Under the pieces are notes generated by a model that saw only the letters and a program-made list of their open reading frames with translations, did no database searches and had not been told where the DNA came from. This document shows, piece after piece, positions 25,448-33,594 of a stretch of 64,000 nt of DNA. Numbering within the stretch: position 1 is the stretch's first letter; every line of letters starts with the position of its first letter. The DNA is from Gemmobacter sp. GTDB lineage: Bacteria > Pseudomonadota > Alphaproteobacteria > Rhodobacterales > Rhodobacteraceae. The translations under genes and the position numbers were made by a program. The stretch is taken from the NCBI RefSeq assembly GCF_034676705.1, contig NZ_JAUCBS010000013.1:3266501-3330500 (forward strand), written 5' to 3'.

Positions 25448-27103
25448 TTGAAGGTCGCCATCTACGCCCGCTATTCGTCGGACAACCAGCGCGAGGCGTC
25501 CATCGCCGACCAGTTTCGCATGTGCCGCCTACGGGCGGAGAAGGAAGGCTGGACGGTGGTCGAGGAGTATTCCGATCACGCCATCTCCGGCTCCAGCATG
25601 ATCCAGCGTCCCGGCATCCAGGCGGTGATCATGGATTCCGCGCGAGGCCGGTTCGACATGATCCTGGCCGAGGCGCTCGACCGGATCAGCCGGGATCAAG
25701 AGGACATTGCCGGCATCTACAAGCGCATGCGCTATGCGGACGTGAAGATGTTCACCCTGTCCGAGGGCGAGATCAGCGAGTTGCATGTTGGCCTCAAGGG
25801 CACGATGAACGCCCTGTTCCTGAAAGATCTGGCCGACAAGACGCGCCGCGGACAGCGCGGCCGCGTCGAGGCCGGCAAGTCGGGCGGCGGCAATTCCTAC
25901 GGCTATGACGTGGTGAAGAAGTTCGATGCCAATGGTGAGCCCGTCCGTGGCGACCGCACCATCAACGAGGCGCAGGCCGAGGTTGTGCGTCGCATCTTCC
26001 GCGACTACGCGGCCGGCAAGTCGGCCAAGACCATTGCCTTCGCCCTGAACAGGGACCGTATCCCCGCGCCATCAGGCGGCGACTGGGGGTTCAGCACGAT
26101 CAACGGCAACCCGAAGCGTGGCAACGGCTTCCTCAACAACGAGATGTATGTCGGCAAGATCGTCTGGAACCGCCAGCGCTTCGTCAAAGACCCCGATACC
26201 GGCAAGCGCCAGGCCCGCCCCAATCCCGAATCCGAATGGGTCATCCAAGAGGCGCCGGAACTGCGCATCCTCGATGACGACCTCTGGAACGCGGTGAAGG
26301 CAAGGCAGGGCGAGAACCGGACCGAGCGGGACGAGAGCGGCATCGCCGACGTCCGCAAGATGAACTACCGACGCCGGCCGAAATATCTCTTCTCGGGCCT
26401 GACCAAATGCGCCTGCTGCGGCGGCGGCTATTCCGCGATCTCGGCGACCCTGATCGGCTGCTCGACGGCACGGAACAAAGGCACCTGCGATAACCGAACC
26501 AACATCCGCCGCGACGAATTGGAGACGCGCGTGCTGAATGCGCTTCGCACCAAACTTGTCGATCCCGAACTGTTCGCCCGCTTCTGCGAGGTGTTCACGC
26601 AGGAGATGAACCGACTGCGGATGGAAGGCCGCGCGGGCATCGCAGGGGCCGAGGCGGAGATGGCGAAGATCGACCGCGAACTGGCCAAGCTGCTGACCGC
26701 CATCAAATCCGGCGGGCCGATCGAAGCCATCGTGGAGGACATGAAACGGCTGGAAGGCCGGAAGGCCGAGCTGCGCTCCTTCCTGGCCGAGGCCGAGGAA
26801 CCGCCTCCCCTGCTGCATCCCTCGATGGCGCTGCAATACCGCAAGCGGGTCCAGCAGCTCTACGAAGCCTTGCAGGACGAGGAGGAAGAGAAGCGGATCG
26901 AAGCGGCGGACATCCTGCGCTCGCTGGTGGACAAGATCGTGCTGACGCCGGTTGACGGCAAGGTGGAGATCGACGTTCAGGGCGATCTCGCTGGAATCCT
27001 TGAGATTTCCGCACAAACGAAAAACCCCGCCGGAGGGGCGGGGCAATCGCAAGTAAAGATGGTTGCGGGGGCAGGATTTGAACCTGCGGCCTTCAGGTTA
27101 TGA
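25448..27103 (+). CDS. Large serine recombinase, copy 2
   Basis: A 551-residue protein, identical to copy 1 except at the extreme ends. The start is TTG with GAGAGGTG upstream. Catalytic Ser10, the recombinase domain, the zinc ribbon and the coiled coil are as in copy 1. The C-terminus MVAGAGFEPAAFRL is encoded antisense by the 3' half of an initiator tRNA, and the TGA stop falls in the antisense of its anticodon loop. Such GAGFEP tails arise when an integrase gene abuts the tRNA attachment site, so this copy preserves the more complete att junction. Probably the integrase of the island or of a neighbouring one. Confidence 0.92.
   Translation: MKVAIYARYSSDNQREASIADQFRMCRLRAEKEGWTVVEEYSDHAISGSSMIQRPGIQAVIMDSARGRFDMILAEALDRISRDQEDIAGIYKRMRYADVKMFTLSEGEISELHVGLKGTMNALFLKDLADKTRRGQRGRVEAGKSGGGNSYGYDVVKKFDANGEPVRGDRTINEAQAEVVRRIFRDYAAGKSAKTIAFALNRDRIPAPSGGDWGFSTINGNPKRGNGFLNNEMYVGKIVWNRQRFVKDPDTGKRQARPNPESEWVIQEAPELRILDDDLWNAVKARQGENRTERDESGIADVRKMNYRRRPKYLFSGLTKCACCGGGYSAISATLIGCSTARNKGTCDNRTNIRRDELETRVLNALRTKLVDPELFARFCEVFTQEMNRLRMEGRAGIAGAEAEMAKIDRELAKLLTAIKSGGPIEAIVEDMKRLEGRKAELRSFLAEAEEPPPLLHPSMALQYRKRVQQLYEALQDEEEEKRIEAADILRSLVDKIVLTPVDGKVEIDVQGDLAGILEISAQTKNPAGGAGQSQVKMVAGAGFEPAAFRL
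27025..27043 (-). terminator. tRNA terminator inside recombinase copy 2
   Basis: The same hairpin as at 5450-5468 (CCCCGCC/GGCGGGG arms, TTTTT following on the minus strand), placed just downstream of the tRNA-fMet fragment. Confidence 0.75.
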
Positions 27104-27104
27104 G
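27060..27104 (-). other. Initiator tRNA-Met 3' half (45 nt), attachment site
   Basis: The minus strand reads CTCATAACC (anticodon CAT loop), the variable region, the T-arm GGTTCAAATCC and the acceptor end with CCA. Similarity to tRNA-fMet stops at the anticodon loop, where the sequence changes to GCCCGCC. This is the pattern left when an element integrates into a tRNA gene and carries off its 3' half. The 5' half is not in the window, so this is not a functional tRNA gene. Confidence 0.8.
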
Positions 27105-27292
27105 GCGGGCCAAAAGGAGAACATCGGACCCATAGATTTCAACCACTTACACGCCAACCCATTGATCCTGCTTGATTACCTTGCCGCTCTCAACCGCAAC
27201 CGGCGGATGCGGCTGTAGCCCAAACCGTGAACGAGGTCGGTCGACAGGTTGACCTATTGTTGACCCGAAATCTACGCCGTCGGCCAACATCC
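27105..27292. other. Gap at the outer edge of the attachment fragment
   Basis: 188 bp between the tRNA fragment and the DUF429-like gene. No gene, terminator or repeat is recognised. Confidence 0.4.
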
Positions 27293-28357
27293 TCAAAACG
27301 CCAACCCCGCTGCACCGCCTCCGCAGGCCGGACACTTCCGCTGCCAGATGTCTGATCCGTTCGCCCCATAGCGATGACCGCAGCTTCCGCAACGCAGGAC
27401 GTAGACAACTTGGTTGTGGTCGTTGCCCGGCAGATCGGTTGCCTGCAAAACCTCCTGACCGTTCTTGTTCACGTAACCCGCCTTGGTCGTCTTGCCGCCA
27501 CTACTTCCGCGTCCCACCTTCGCAGTAGGCTTGGCGGTCGGCTTGGCCTTTTTCGTTGGCGCCCAAGGGACTCCCAGTATCCAGCCCTCGACCTGTGCCA
27601 CTGCCATTTCGGGCGGCGAGAGTTCGGGCGTCATCGCTTTCAGAAGTCTCCCGTCTGCAGCTGCGGTCGATAGCCAGGCCGCCACGCTGTAGGCATCGTG
27701 TTGATCCGGCGTGCGGTCCTCAACCGGATAGCTAGCGCTCCACAGCCGAGGATAGACCTCAAGGACCACTGACTTGCCCACCGGCGCATCCCAGCCGTCG
27801 AAGGGCCAGAAGTGGACCCGATCGCCCAGCGCCCGGCGGATAAACCGCAGCCAAGGGATTCCGGCGTGAGTGGACTTAGCCACGGAACCTTGCACATCGA
27901 AATGAAACACCGACTTCGCACCGAGCGATCGCTCTTCCGTCATGCGACGCCAGCGGCGGCTGCCCTCGCGCGCCGCACCGTTACCGGCCGTACCAAAGCG
28001 CACGAAATCGACATAGGTGTGATCTGCATCCGTCGGCCAATGCCGCTGGAAATCATCGAGGAAGGCGGGCCAGTCCGGCAGCAACCCGTGGACCTCGAAA
28101 TAGCGCAGCGGAAAAGAGAAGGCGTGATCGATGCCGACGACCGTCGGGATATCCTCGGCGAGTCGCTCGACCAGCCATTCCGCGATCCCGCGGCGCGTCC
28201 AGTATCGCTTCGGTGAGGGCGGCGGGGCAACCTCCCGAGGCACCTCGCCCATGTCGGCCATATAGACCCGCAACCCCTTCAAGCTCGCGCTGGCCGTTTC
28301 TGCGCCCGAGTAGTCGATGCCGATCGCCCGGGCGAAGTTTACAGTTTCACCCTTCAT
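27293..28357 (-). CDS. DUF429-like protein with C-terminal zinc ribbon
   Basis: 354 residues from ATG at 28357, which has AGGTG upstream; a TTG ten codons earlier is possible. The N-terminus ARAIGIDYSGAETASASLKG and VVGIDHAFSFP, with later acidic residues near YPRLWSASYP and TPDQHDAYSVAAW, suggest the RNase H-like DUF429 fold. A lysine/glycine-rich linker follows, then a zinc ribbon with CGSCG and CPACGG. Last gene of the methyltransferase operon, 36 bases after the HNH gene. Possible nuclease or nucleic-acid-sensing protein. The DUF429 call is by pattern and only moderately sure. Confidence 0.65.
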   Translation of the reverse strand: MKGETVNFARAIGIDYSGAETASASLKGLRVYMADMGEVPREVAPPPSPKRYWTRRGIAEWLVERLAEDIPTVVGIDHAFSFPLRYFEVHGLLPDWPAFLDDFQRHWPTDADHTYVDFVRFGTAGNGAAREGSRRWRRMTEERSLGAKSVFHFDVQGSVAKSTHAGIPWLRFIRRALGDRVHFWPFDGWDAPVGKSVVLEVYPRLWSASYPVEDRTPDQHDAYSVAAWLSTAAADGRLLKAMTPELSPPEMAVAQVEGWILGVPWAPTKKAKPTAKPTAKVGRGSSGGKTTKAGYVNKNGQEVLQATDLPGNDHNQVVYVLRCGSCGHRYGANGSDIWQRKCPACGGGAAGLAF

Positions 28358-28393
28358 GAAGCACCTATTCAGAGCCCACTTATGCAAAAGGAG

Positions 28394-29314
28394 CTACCCA
28401 TTGAACCGGTTCTCGTTATGCCATGTCAAAGCGCTGGCATCGGGGCGATGCCCTGGGTTGTCGGGCATCTCGATGCTCTTTCCGTGAAGGGCATAGTAGT
28501 GAACGCCGTTGTCGAACTCTTCCTTGATCCGGCCGCTGACCTCGAAGCGAAGTTCAGGTGTGACGGTGACGTAGCCTGCATCAAACAGACTGTGGATATC
28601 TCTCCGCAGGAGGAGGCCATTGCGAGCCTCGTGCACGCCGCCGTCGGCATAGGGGCGAATATGTGCAGCCTCAAGCGCTGGCAGGGTCTTCTCCTGCGTT
28701 ATTGCGCAACGTCGATGATAGATGTCCGTCACGAGGACCCTGAAGGTCCCTTGGCCCAACCTCGGCCGGACAAGATGAGGTTCGCCATATCGTGCCGGAG
28801 GGTCGGCGAGCCCCGGAACGGTTGCCTTGTTGCGAAGATCGTCAATCGCATTCCAAAGCGAAAGCCCTTCAGCTTCCCCGGTGTTGTATGTCTTGAATGA
28901 GACGATGTTTGGCGACCAGCTTGGCGGCACGGGTATCCAATCCGCCTCATCAAGAAAGAAAGGCTGAGTTAGAATCCGGCAGCCGATCGGAAAATCACTT
29001 CGATCGGCCGGATCGGCCTTTCTGTACTTGGCGATCCGGGCGCGCATCTCCTGCGCCGACCGCGCCCCGTTTGCCTCACCAAAAGCAGCCCAGGCGAGCG
29101 AGCAGGGCAAATTGTTTGAGTATGCGAACACTCCCCCACCAACGATGAAGTTCCTTGGCGAATGCAGCTTGAACAAGAACATCTCGCCCGGCGTCAGGGC
29201 GCGAAAACTAGACGCCGAGGGAGCCCAAAAGTTCACCTCGGCCAAGTCCGGCTTCTGCCGAAGCATCTGGAACCAGTCCCAGTCAGTAACCGCAATGACG
29301 AGGTTGATGCCCAC
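28394..29314 (-). CDS. HNH endonuclease-like protein
   Basis: 307 residues. I chose GTG at 29314, four bases after the GIY-YIG stop (VGINLVIAVTDWDWF start). The C-terminal half carries an HNH motif: RCAITQEKTLPALEAAHI, PYADGG, ARNGLLLRRDIHSLFD (His, Asn, His in the usual order, around residues 215-250). The N-terminal 180 residues (LTPGEMFLFKLHSPRNFIVGGG) resemble a sensor or ASCH/EVE-like beta domain found with HNH nucleases; this part is uncertain. Restriction-type HNH proteins with such N-termini often recognise modified DNA. It fits the defence operon it sits in. Confidence 0.8.
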   Translation of the reverse strand: MGINLVIAVTDWDWFQMLRQKPDLAEVNFWAPSASSFRALTPGEMFLFKLHSPRNFIVGGGVFAYSNNLPCSLAWAAFGEANGARSAQEMRARIAKYRKADPADRSDFPIGCRILTQPFFLDEADWIPVPPSWSPNIVSFKTYNTGEAEGLSLWNAIDDLRNKATVPGLADPPARYGEPHLVRPRLGQGTFRVLVTDIYHRRCAITQEKTLPALEAAHIRPYADGGVHEARNGLLLRRDIHSLFDAGYVTVTPELRFEVSGRIKEEFDNGVHYYALHGKSIEMPDNPGHRPDASALTWHNENRFNG

Positions 29315-29318
29315 CAGT

Positions 29319-30542
29319 CTACGCTTTCCGTTCCTGTTCGCTTTGCTCCGCTGCCACCGGCCGTTCGACAAGCCTCGCTGCCTTGGGATCGTAGACAAAA
29401 TTGACGATGGAGCGATCCCTAATTCGCTCGACAGCCTCATCGATCACGAAGAGGGGGACCATAAACCACTCGCGCGGCACAACGGGTCTTCCGAAGCGAT
29501 CTCGGATTTCCACATCGAAGCGAGCCGGTTCAAAGATGCGGTGGATCAGGTTCTCGAGCTTCGATCGGTTGATGTTGAAAAGCTCATAGGTCGCAACGAC
29601 TTCTACATCGGCCATCAGAAAGGTCGGTTGAAGGCGTGCACCTGCGATCCGCTGTTTCACACCCATGTTGGTGACGCCGATCTTGTGGACGAGATCACGG
29701 TGCTGCGCGACCGTAGGATGATCGGATTTGCTGCGCAGAACATAGATTGTGCCGCTCGCCTCGTCTCCTTCCTCTGGCTGGTCAGCAAAAAGGGGCCCGG
29801 CCAAGGGCTCCGTGATCCTGCGACCAGCCTCATCCTTGTTGAGCGAGCGCTGCAGCGACCGCATCAGCATGTTGCTCTCGGTGCCATTGTCGAAGATCAC
29901 CCGCAGACGGGCATCGGTGCGGCCCTGGGCGGTGATTTCAATCTCGCCCATCTCAGCCACGTAAGCCTTCTGTCCGCTGACGATGAAGAAGCGCCCAGGC
30001 TCGATTTCCGCCTTCATTTCAAACGGGCGGGTATGTCGAACGCCTTCGTCGAGATCCCGTTGAACTTGCTCAAACAGCGGCTTGAACTTGGCAAAGTCCT
30101 CGCAACGCGTGCGGTTGGCCACTTCTTCTGCCGCCTGTTTTTCCACACTTGATCGGACGTGCCGAAGCTCCGTGATGTCGGGGCGCTCAGCCTCAACCCC
30201 AAGGGCAGCCAAGAGGGCATCGTCGTCTACTTCTTCTCCGTCTTCCTCCGGAGCAGCAAACTGGTCGCCCAGCAGGCCTTGTCGATCTAACCCAGCCAGG
30301 ATCGAACGGCACTCGGGAAGAGTCCGAAGCCTGTCGAGTCGCACGGCGTATAAGCGCTCGAAGATATCGCGATCTTCGCCATGCTGAGGCGCCCGGCCGT
30401 GCTCGTCGACGAAACGCTGAATATCTTCGAAACCCGCGATGATCCGTTCTTCCTGCGGCGATCGGCTGCTCGCCTTCTTTGCCTCTACTTCAACGCCGAG
30501 CTCGGCAAGGAGGGCGTCGTCCTCGTCAGTGAAATCAGCCAT
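29319..30542 (-). CDS. GIY-YIG (T5orf172-like) nuclease family protein
   Basis: 407 residues. The N-terminal 170 residues are acidic and helical and contain a duplicated DDDALLAALGVE/DDALLAELGVE motif (about 8-16 and 108-116). The C-terminal domain reads GTIYVLRSKSDHPTVA, HKIGVTNMGVKQRIAGA, then NINRSKLENLIHRIFEP and REWFMVP, matching the T5orf172 branch of the GIY-YIG superfamily (GTIYVLRS replaces GIYYIG). The start overlaps the helicase stop by eight bases. In the operon it would supply a nuclease or DNA-recognition subunit next to the helicase and PLD protein. Confidence 0.82.
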   Translation of the reverse strand: MADFTDEDDALLAELGVEVEAKKASSRSPQEERIIAGFEDIQRFVDEHGRAPQHGEDRDIFERLYAVRLDRLRTLPECRSILAGLDRQGLLGDQFAAPEEDGEEVDDDALLAALGVEAERPDITELRHVRSSVEKQAAEEVANRTRCEDFAKFKPLFEQVQRDLDEGVRHTRPFEMKAEIEPGRFFIVSGQKAYVAEMGEIEITAQGRTDARLRVIFDNGTESNMLMRSLQRSLNKDEAGRRITEPLAGPLFADQPEEGDEASGTIYVLRSKSDHPTVAQHRDLVHKIGVTNMGVKQRIAGARLQPTFLMADVEVVATYELFNINRSKLENLIHRIFEPARFDVEIRDRFGRPVVPREWFMVPLFVIDEAVERIRDRSIVNFVYDPKAARLVERPVAAEQSEQERKA

Positions 30543-32577
30543 TCGCGGCCTCGGCTTTCATACGCGCAAGAAATGCAACGCCCTCGGCCATCCGTCGCTC
30601 CCAGGCGTCCTGCGAGGTGATCGATGGCAGCCGCCCGCGCTCTTGCTTGAACTTCACGGCTCTGCGGGCAAGGTCGCGTGCTTCTTCTGGTGTCAACTTC
30701 ACCTTCTTGGCCGCGATGACTGCGGCGACCTGCTTCAGGCTTTCCTCGCTCATCGTTTTTGCAAGGATCGAGTAGGCCTCACCAAATGGGTTGATCTGGT
30801 CGATCAGGTCGATGTCTAGATCGCGGACATTCATGAACTTCCTCACCCCATCGATCAGCGCCGTGTTTGCCGTTTTTTCTCCCTCATCGCCGCCGGTGGC
30901 CAGACGCTTTGCCTCTTGTGTCAGGTTCAGCGCCGCGATCGCATGTTGCCGGACGGCCTCTTGGTCGTGCTCGTCCAACTGGGGGTATTTCTCCTTCACG
31001 ATCTTGCCCATCCGCGTCAGGGTCAGATCCTGCGGCACCAGCTCCTCCCGATCAAAGAGGCCCCGCTCCATTGTGGGCTTGTCTTGGACGAAGGCCGTGA
31101 TCACCTCGTTCAAGTCCTGGCTGCAAATCCGCGCCGCTTCCTTGCTCTTCGGTTCCACCAGTCCCTTGATCTCGATCTGGAAGGTCCCCGTGTCTTCATT
31201 GAAGCCCACATTGCACTTCTTCGGATCATATCCGTCGTCGCCGTAGTCAAACCCGGGCTGGGCGGAACTGGCCTGCGTCTTGGGCTTGAATTCGAACTTC
31301 GGTGCCAGAACCTGTTCCATCAAAAGGCTTGCCGCGATCGCCTTCAGCGTGTCGTTGACTGCCTCGGTCACCAGCCCCTGCGAGGCGTCAGGTTCCGCGA
31401 TCAAGTTGGTAAAGCGCGCATGGGTTTTGCCCGGCGCATCGCGGGTCGCGCGGCCGATGATCTGCACCACTTCGGTAAGACTGGCACGATAGCCGACCGT
31501 CAGAGCATGTTCGCACCAAATCCAGTCGAAGCCTTCCTTCGCCATGCCCAGCGCGACAATGATGTCCACATGGTCGCGATTCACTTTCTGGGCAGGGTCC
31601 TTCAGTGCCCCCGAGACCTTGTCGCGACGGGGTCCCTCGTCGTCCACCAGATCGGCGATCCGCAGTACGCGGCCCTCGGGCGTCTTGACCAGCTGGAAGC
31701 CTGTTGCCTCGTCGACACCTTGCCATTCCCCAAGGGACTCGAGGATTTCCTCAACTTCCTTGTGCTTGTCCTTCGTGCTCTCGCGCGAATTCACGGAGGG
31801 GATGTGCAGGATCGTTTTTTCCCGCGCATCCAGCACCTTCAGGATGTCGTCAACATAGGGCCCGTTGTAGAAGAAATACCCGATGTCTAGCGCCTTCAGG
31901 TGCTCGTACCCGTTCAGCTGCTCGTAATAGGTATAGGTCACAGTCTCGAACTTGGTCTCGTCCTGCGGCATCAGCACCGCCTCGGCATCGCCGCGGAAGT
32001 AGCTGCCGGTCATGGCGACTACATGCACCCGATCCCGCGCGATAAAGGCGCCAAGATGCGCGCCCAGCTTGTTGTCGGGATTGGCGCTGACATGATGAAA
32101 TTCGTCCACTGCGATCAACCGGTCATCGAATGCCTCGACACCGAACCGGTCCACCGCAAAGCGGAACGTCGCATGGGTGCAGACCAGCACCCGGTCCCCG
32201 CTTTCCAGGAATGCGCCGACCGAGTTCACCTTGCCACCATCGGTTCCAGGCGAGTTGCAAAGGTTCCACTTCGGCTCGACCTTCCAGTCCGCCCAGAAGC
32301 CGAACTTCGACAGCGGCTCGTCAGCAAAGCTGGAGCCGATCGACTTTTCCGGCACCACAATGATTGCCTGCTTCAGGCCCTGGTTGTGCAGCTTGTCCAG
32401 CGCGATGAACATCAGCGCCCGGCTCTTACCGGAGGCTGGCGGCGACTTGATCAGCAGATACTGCTCGCCCCGCTTCTCATAGGCGCGCTCCTGCATGACC
32501 CGCATGCCAAGTTCATTCGCGCGAGTGCTGGTGCCATTGCGAGCGTAGGTGACGGAGACGCTAGGTACATTCGTCAT
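30535..32577 (-). CDS. DEAD/DEAH-box superfamily 2 helicase
   Basis: 680 residues. Motif I is PPASGKSRALMF (about 48-59), motif II DEFH in AVDEFHHV, motif III as TGSYF, and motif VI QIIGRATRDAPGK. These place it with SF2 helicases of type III/DISARM-like restriction systems. The C-terminal 250 residues are helical. The start lies three bases after the PLD stop, and the end overlaps the GIY-YIG gene. It presumably translocates on DNA for the complex formed with the methyltransferase and PLD proteins. All motifs appear intact. Confidence 0.88.
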   Translation of the reverse strand: MTNVPSVSVTYARNGTSTRANELGMRVMQERAYEKRGEQYLLIKSPPASGKSRALMFIALDKLHNQGLKQAIIVVPEKSIGSSFADEPLSKFGFWADWKVEPKWNLCNSPGTDGGKVNSVGAFLESGDRVLVCTHATFRFAVDRFGVEAFDDRLIAVDEFHHVSANPDNKLGAHLGAFIARDRVHVVAMTGSYFRGDAEAVLMPQDETKFETVTYTYYEQLNGYEHLKALDIGYFFYNGPYVDDILKVLDAREKTILHIPSVNSRESTKDKHKEVEEILESLGEWQGVDEATGFQLVKTPEGRVLRIADLVDDEGPRRDKVSGALKDPAQKVNRDHVDIIVALGMAKEGFDWIWCEHALTVGYRASLTEVVQIIGRATRDAPGKTHARFTNLIAEPDASQGLVTEAVNDTLKAIAASLLMEQVLAPKFEFKPKTQASSAQPGFDYGDDGYDPKKCNVGFNEDTGTFQIEIKGLVEPKSKEAARICSQDLNEVITAFVQDKPTMERGLFDREELVPQDLTLTRMGKIVKEKYPQLDEHDQEAVRQHAIAALNLTQEAKRLATGGDEGEKTANTALIDGVRKFMNVRDLDIDLIDQINPFGEAYSILAKTMSEESLKQVAAVIAAKKVKLTPEEARDLARRAVKFKQERGRLPSITSQDAWERRMAEGVAFLARMKAEAANG

Positions 32578-32580
32578 GGC

Positions 32581-33594
32581 TTAAACGTACTCACCGTAGC
32601 GCCTACCACCACCCATCGTATCGATGTTGACAAGACGGTGCCCGTAAACTCGTTCAAACTCTCCATGCTCAATGGCCGACAATAGAAACCGGCTGCCTCT
32701 TCGCTCAAACATCAAGACCTTTCCATCATAAACTCCAAAGCCATGATCTTCTGGCATCGGCAAAGTCAACTTTTCCATACCGTTATCGTTTTCTCTATAG
32801 TTCTTCCTTACGCTTGGCCCAACCGAGGTTTCAAATGCAATCTCACCAATGAGAGTCGTACCACCTTTTGTGCCGCTAAAACCAAAATATTTGCGAAATC
32901 CAGCTGGGGCAAAGATTTGGTTTCCCGGCTTTCCAGCTCCGCGGTTCTTTGTAACATATCCCGCTTCAATCCAAAAGCCTTTCGCCGATCCGCTCCCAAG
33001 GGTTGAACGTTGCGCATCCTTTGCGGCAACAAGGTTTGCGAGACTGTTTTCGTAGTCAACAATTATATCACCCAGAAGGCAGGAACTGCTCCAAAGCAAC
33101 TCAAACCCAGACTTTACAGTCTTAATGTATTTACCAGTACTTGACTTCGTGAAATCTGTAACGGTTATGCCAGCCTCAACGCTACGCCGAAGTCCATTAT
33201 AGGAAAAGTTTCCCGATCCCAGCACCATCGCCTGCGCACCTGATAAAGTGTTCTCCATCATTGCCACCTTCGGATGGAAATCTCGGCGCGGCACGAAGCC
33301 CGGGCTCTTTACCACGAATCGTCCATCATAAACTCTAACCTCTGAGTTCTTTCGACTTGCCACTTCTCTCAGCGCGCGTGGATCAGACCTGCCGTAGTCG
33401 ATGCCGAAGAGCCATCGAGAAGGGGTGTTGATCCAGAAGTCGTCACCCATATTGAGTTCGAAAATTCGGAAGCCAGACTGGGTAGCATACGCATAGCAGC
33501 CAAAGAACGCATCAGGAGAGATGTCCCCATGCACTCTGCTGATTTCCGAAAGCGTCGAAATGCCTAAAGCATGGTCCTGAACAAATCCCTTCAT
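32581..33594 (-). CDS. Phospholipase D-family (nuclease-like) protein
   Basis: 337 residues. A PLD-type motif lies near residue 107: RRDFHPKVAMM...GSGNFSYNGL (HxK, then the G-S-G-N stretch). Only one such motif is clear, as in the PLD nucleases (DrmC, NgoFVII-like) of restriction systems, which form dimers. The start overlaps the methyltransferase stop (ATGA). Base composition here and in the 3' part of the methyltransferase is AT-richer than around it. Likely the DNA-cleaving subunit. Confidence 0.8.
   Translation of the reverse strand: MKGFVQDHALGISTLSEISRVHGDISPDAFFGCYAYATQSGFRIFELNMGDDFWINTPSRWLFGIDYGRSDPRALREVASRKNSEVRVYDGRFVVKSPGFVPRRDFHPKVAMMENTLSGAQAMVLGSGNFSYNGLRRSVEAGITVTDFTKSSTGKYIKTVKSGFELLWSSSCLLGDIIVDYENSLANLVAAKDAQRSTLGSGSAKGFWIEAGYVTKNRGAGKPGNQIFAPAGFRKYFGFSGTKGGTTLIGEIAFETSVGPSVRKNYRENDNGMEKLTLPMPEDHGFGVYDGKVLMFERRGSRFLLSAIEHGEFERVYGHRLVNIDTMGGGRRYGEYV

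Noticed and set aside
27060..27104. A functional tRNA-Met gene
   Set aside because: Only the 3' half from the anticodon loop is present. The D-arm and 5' acceptor strand are missing.
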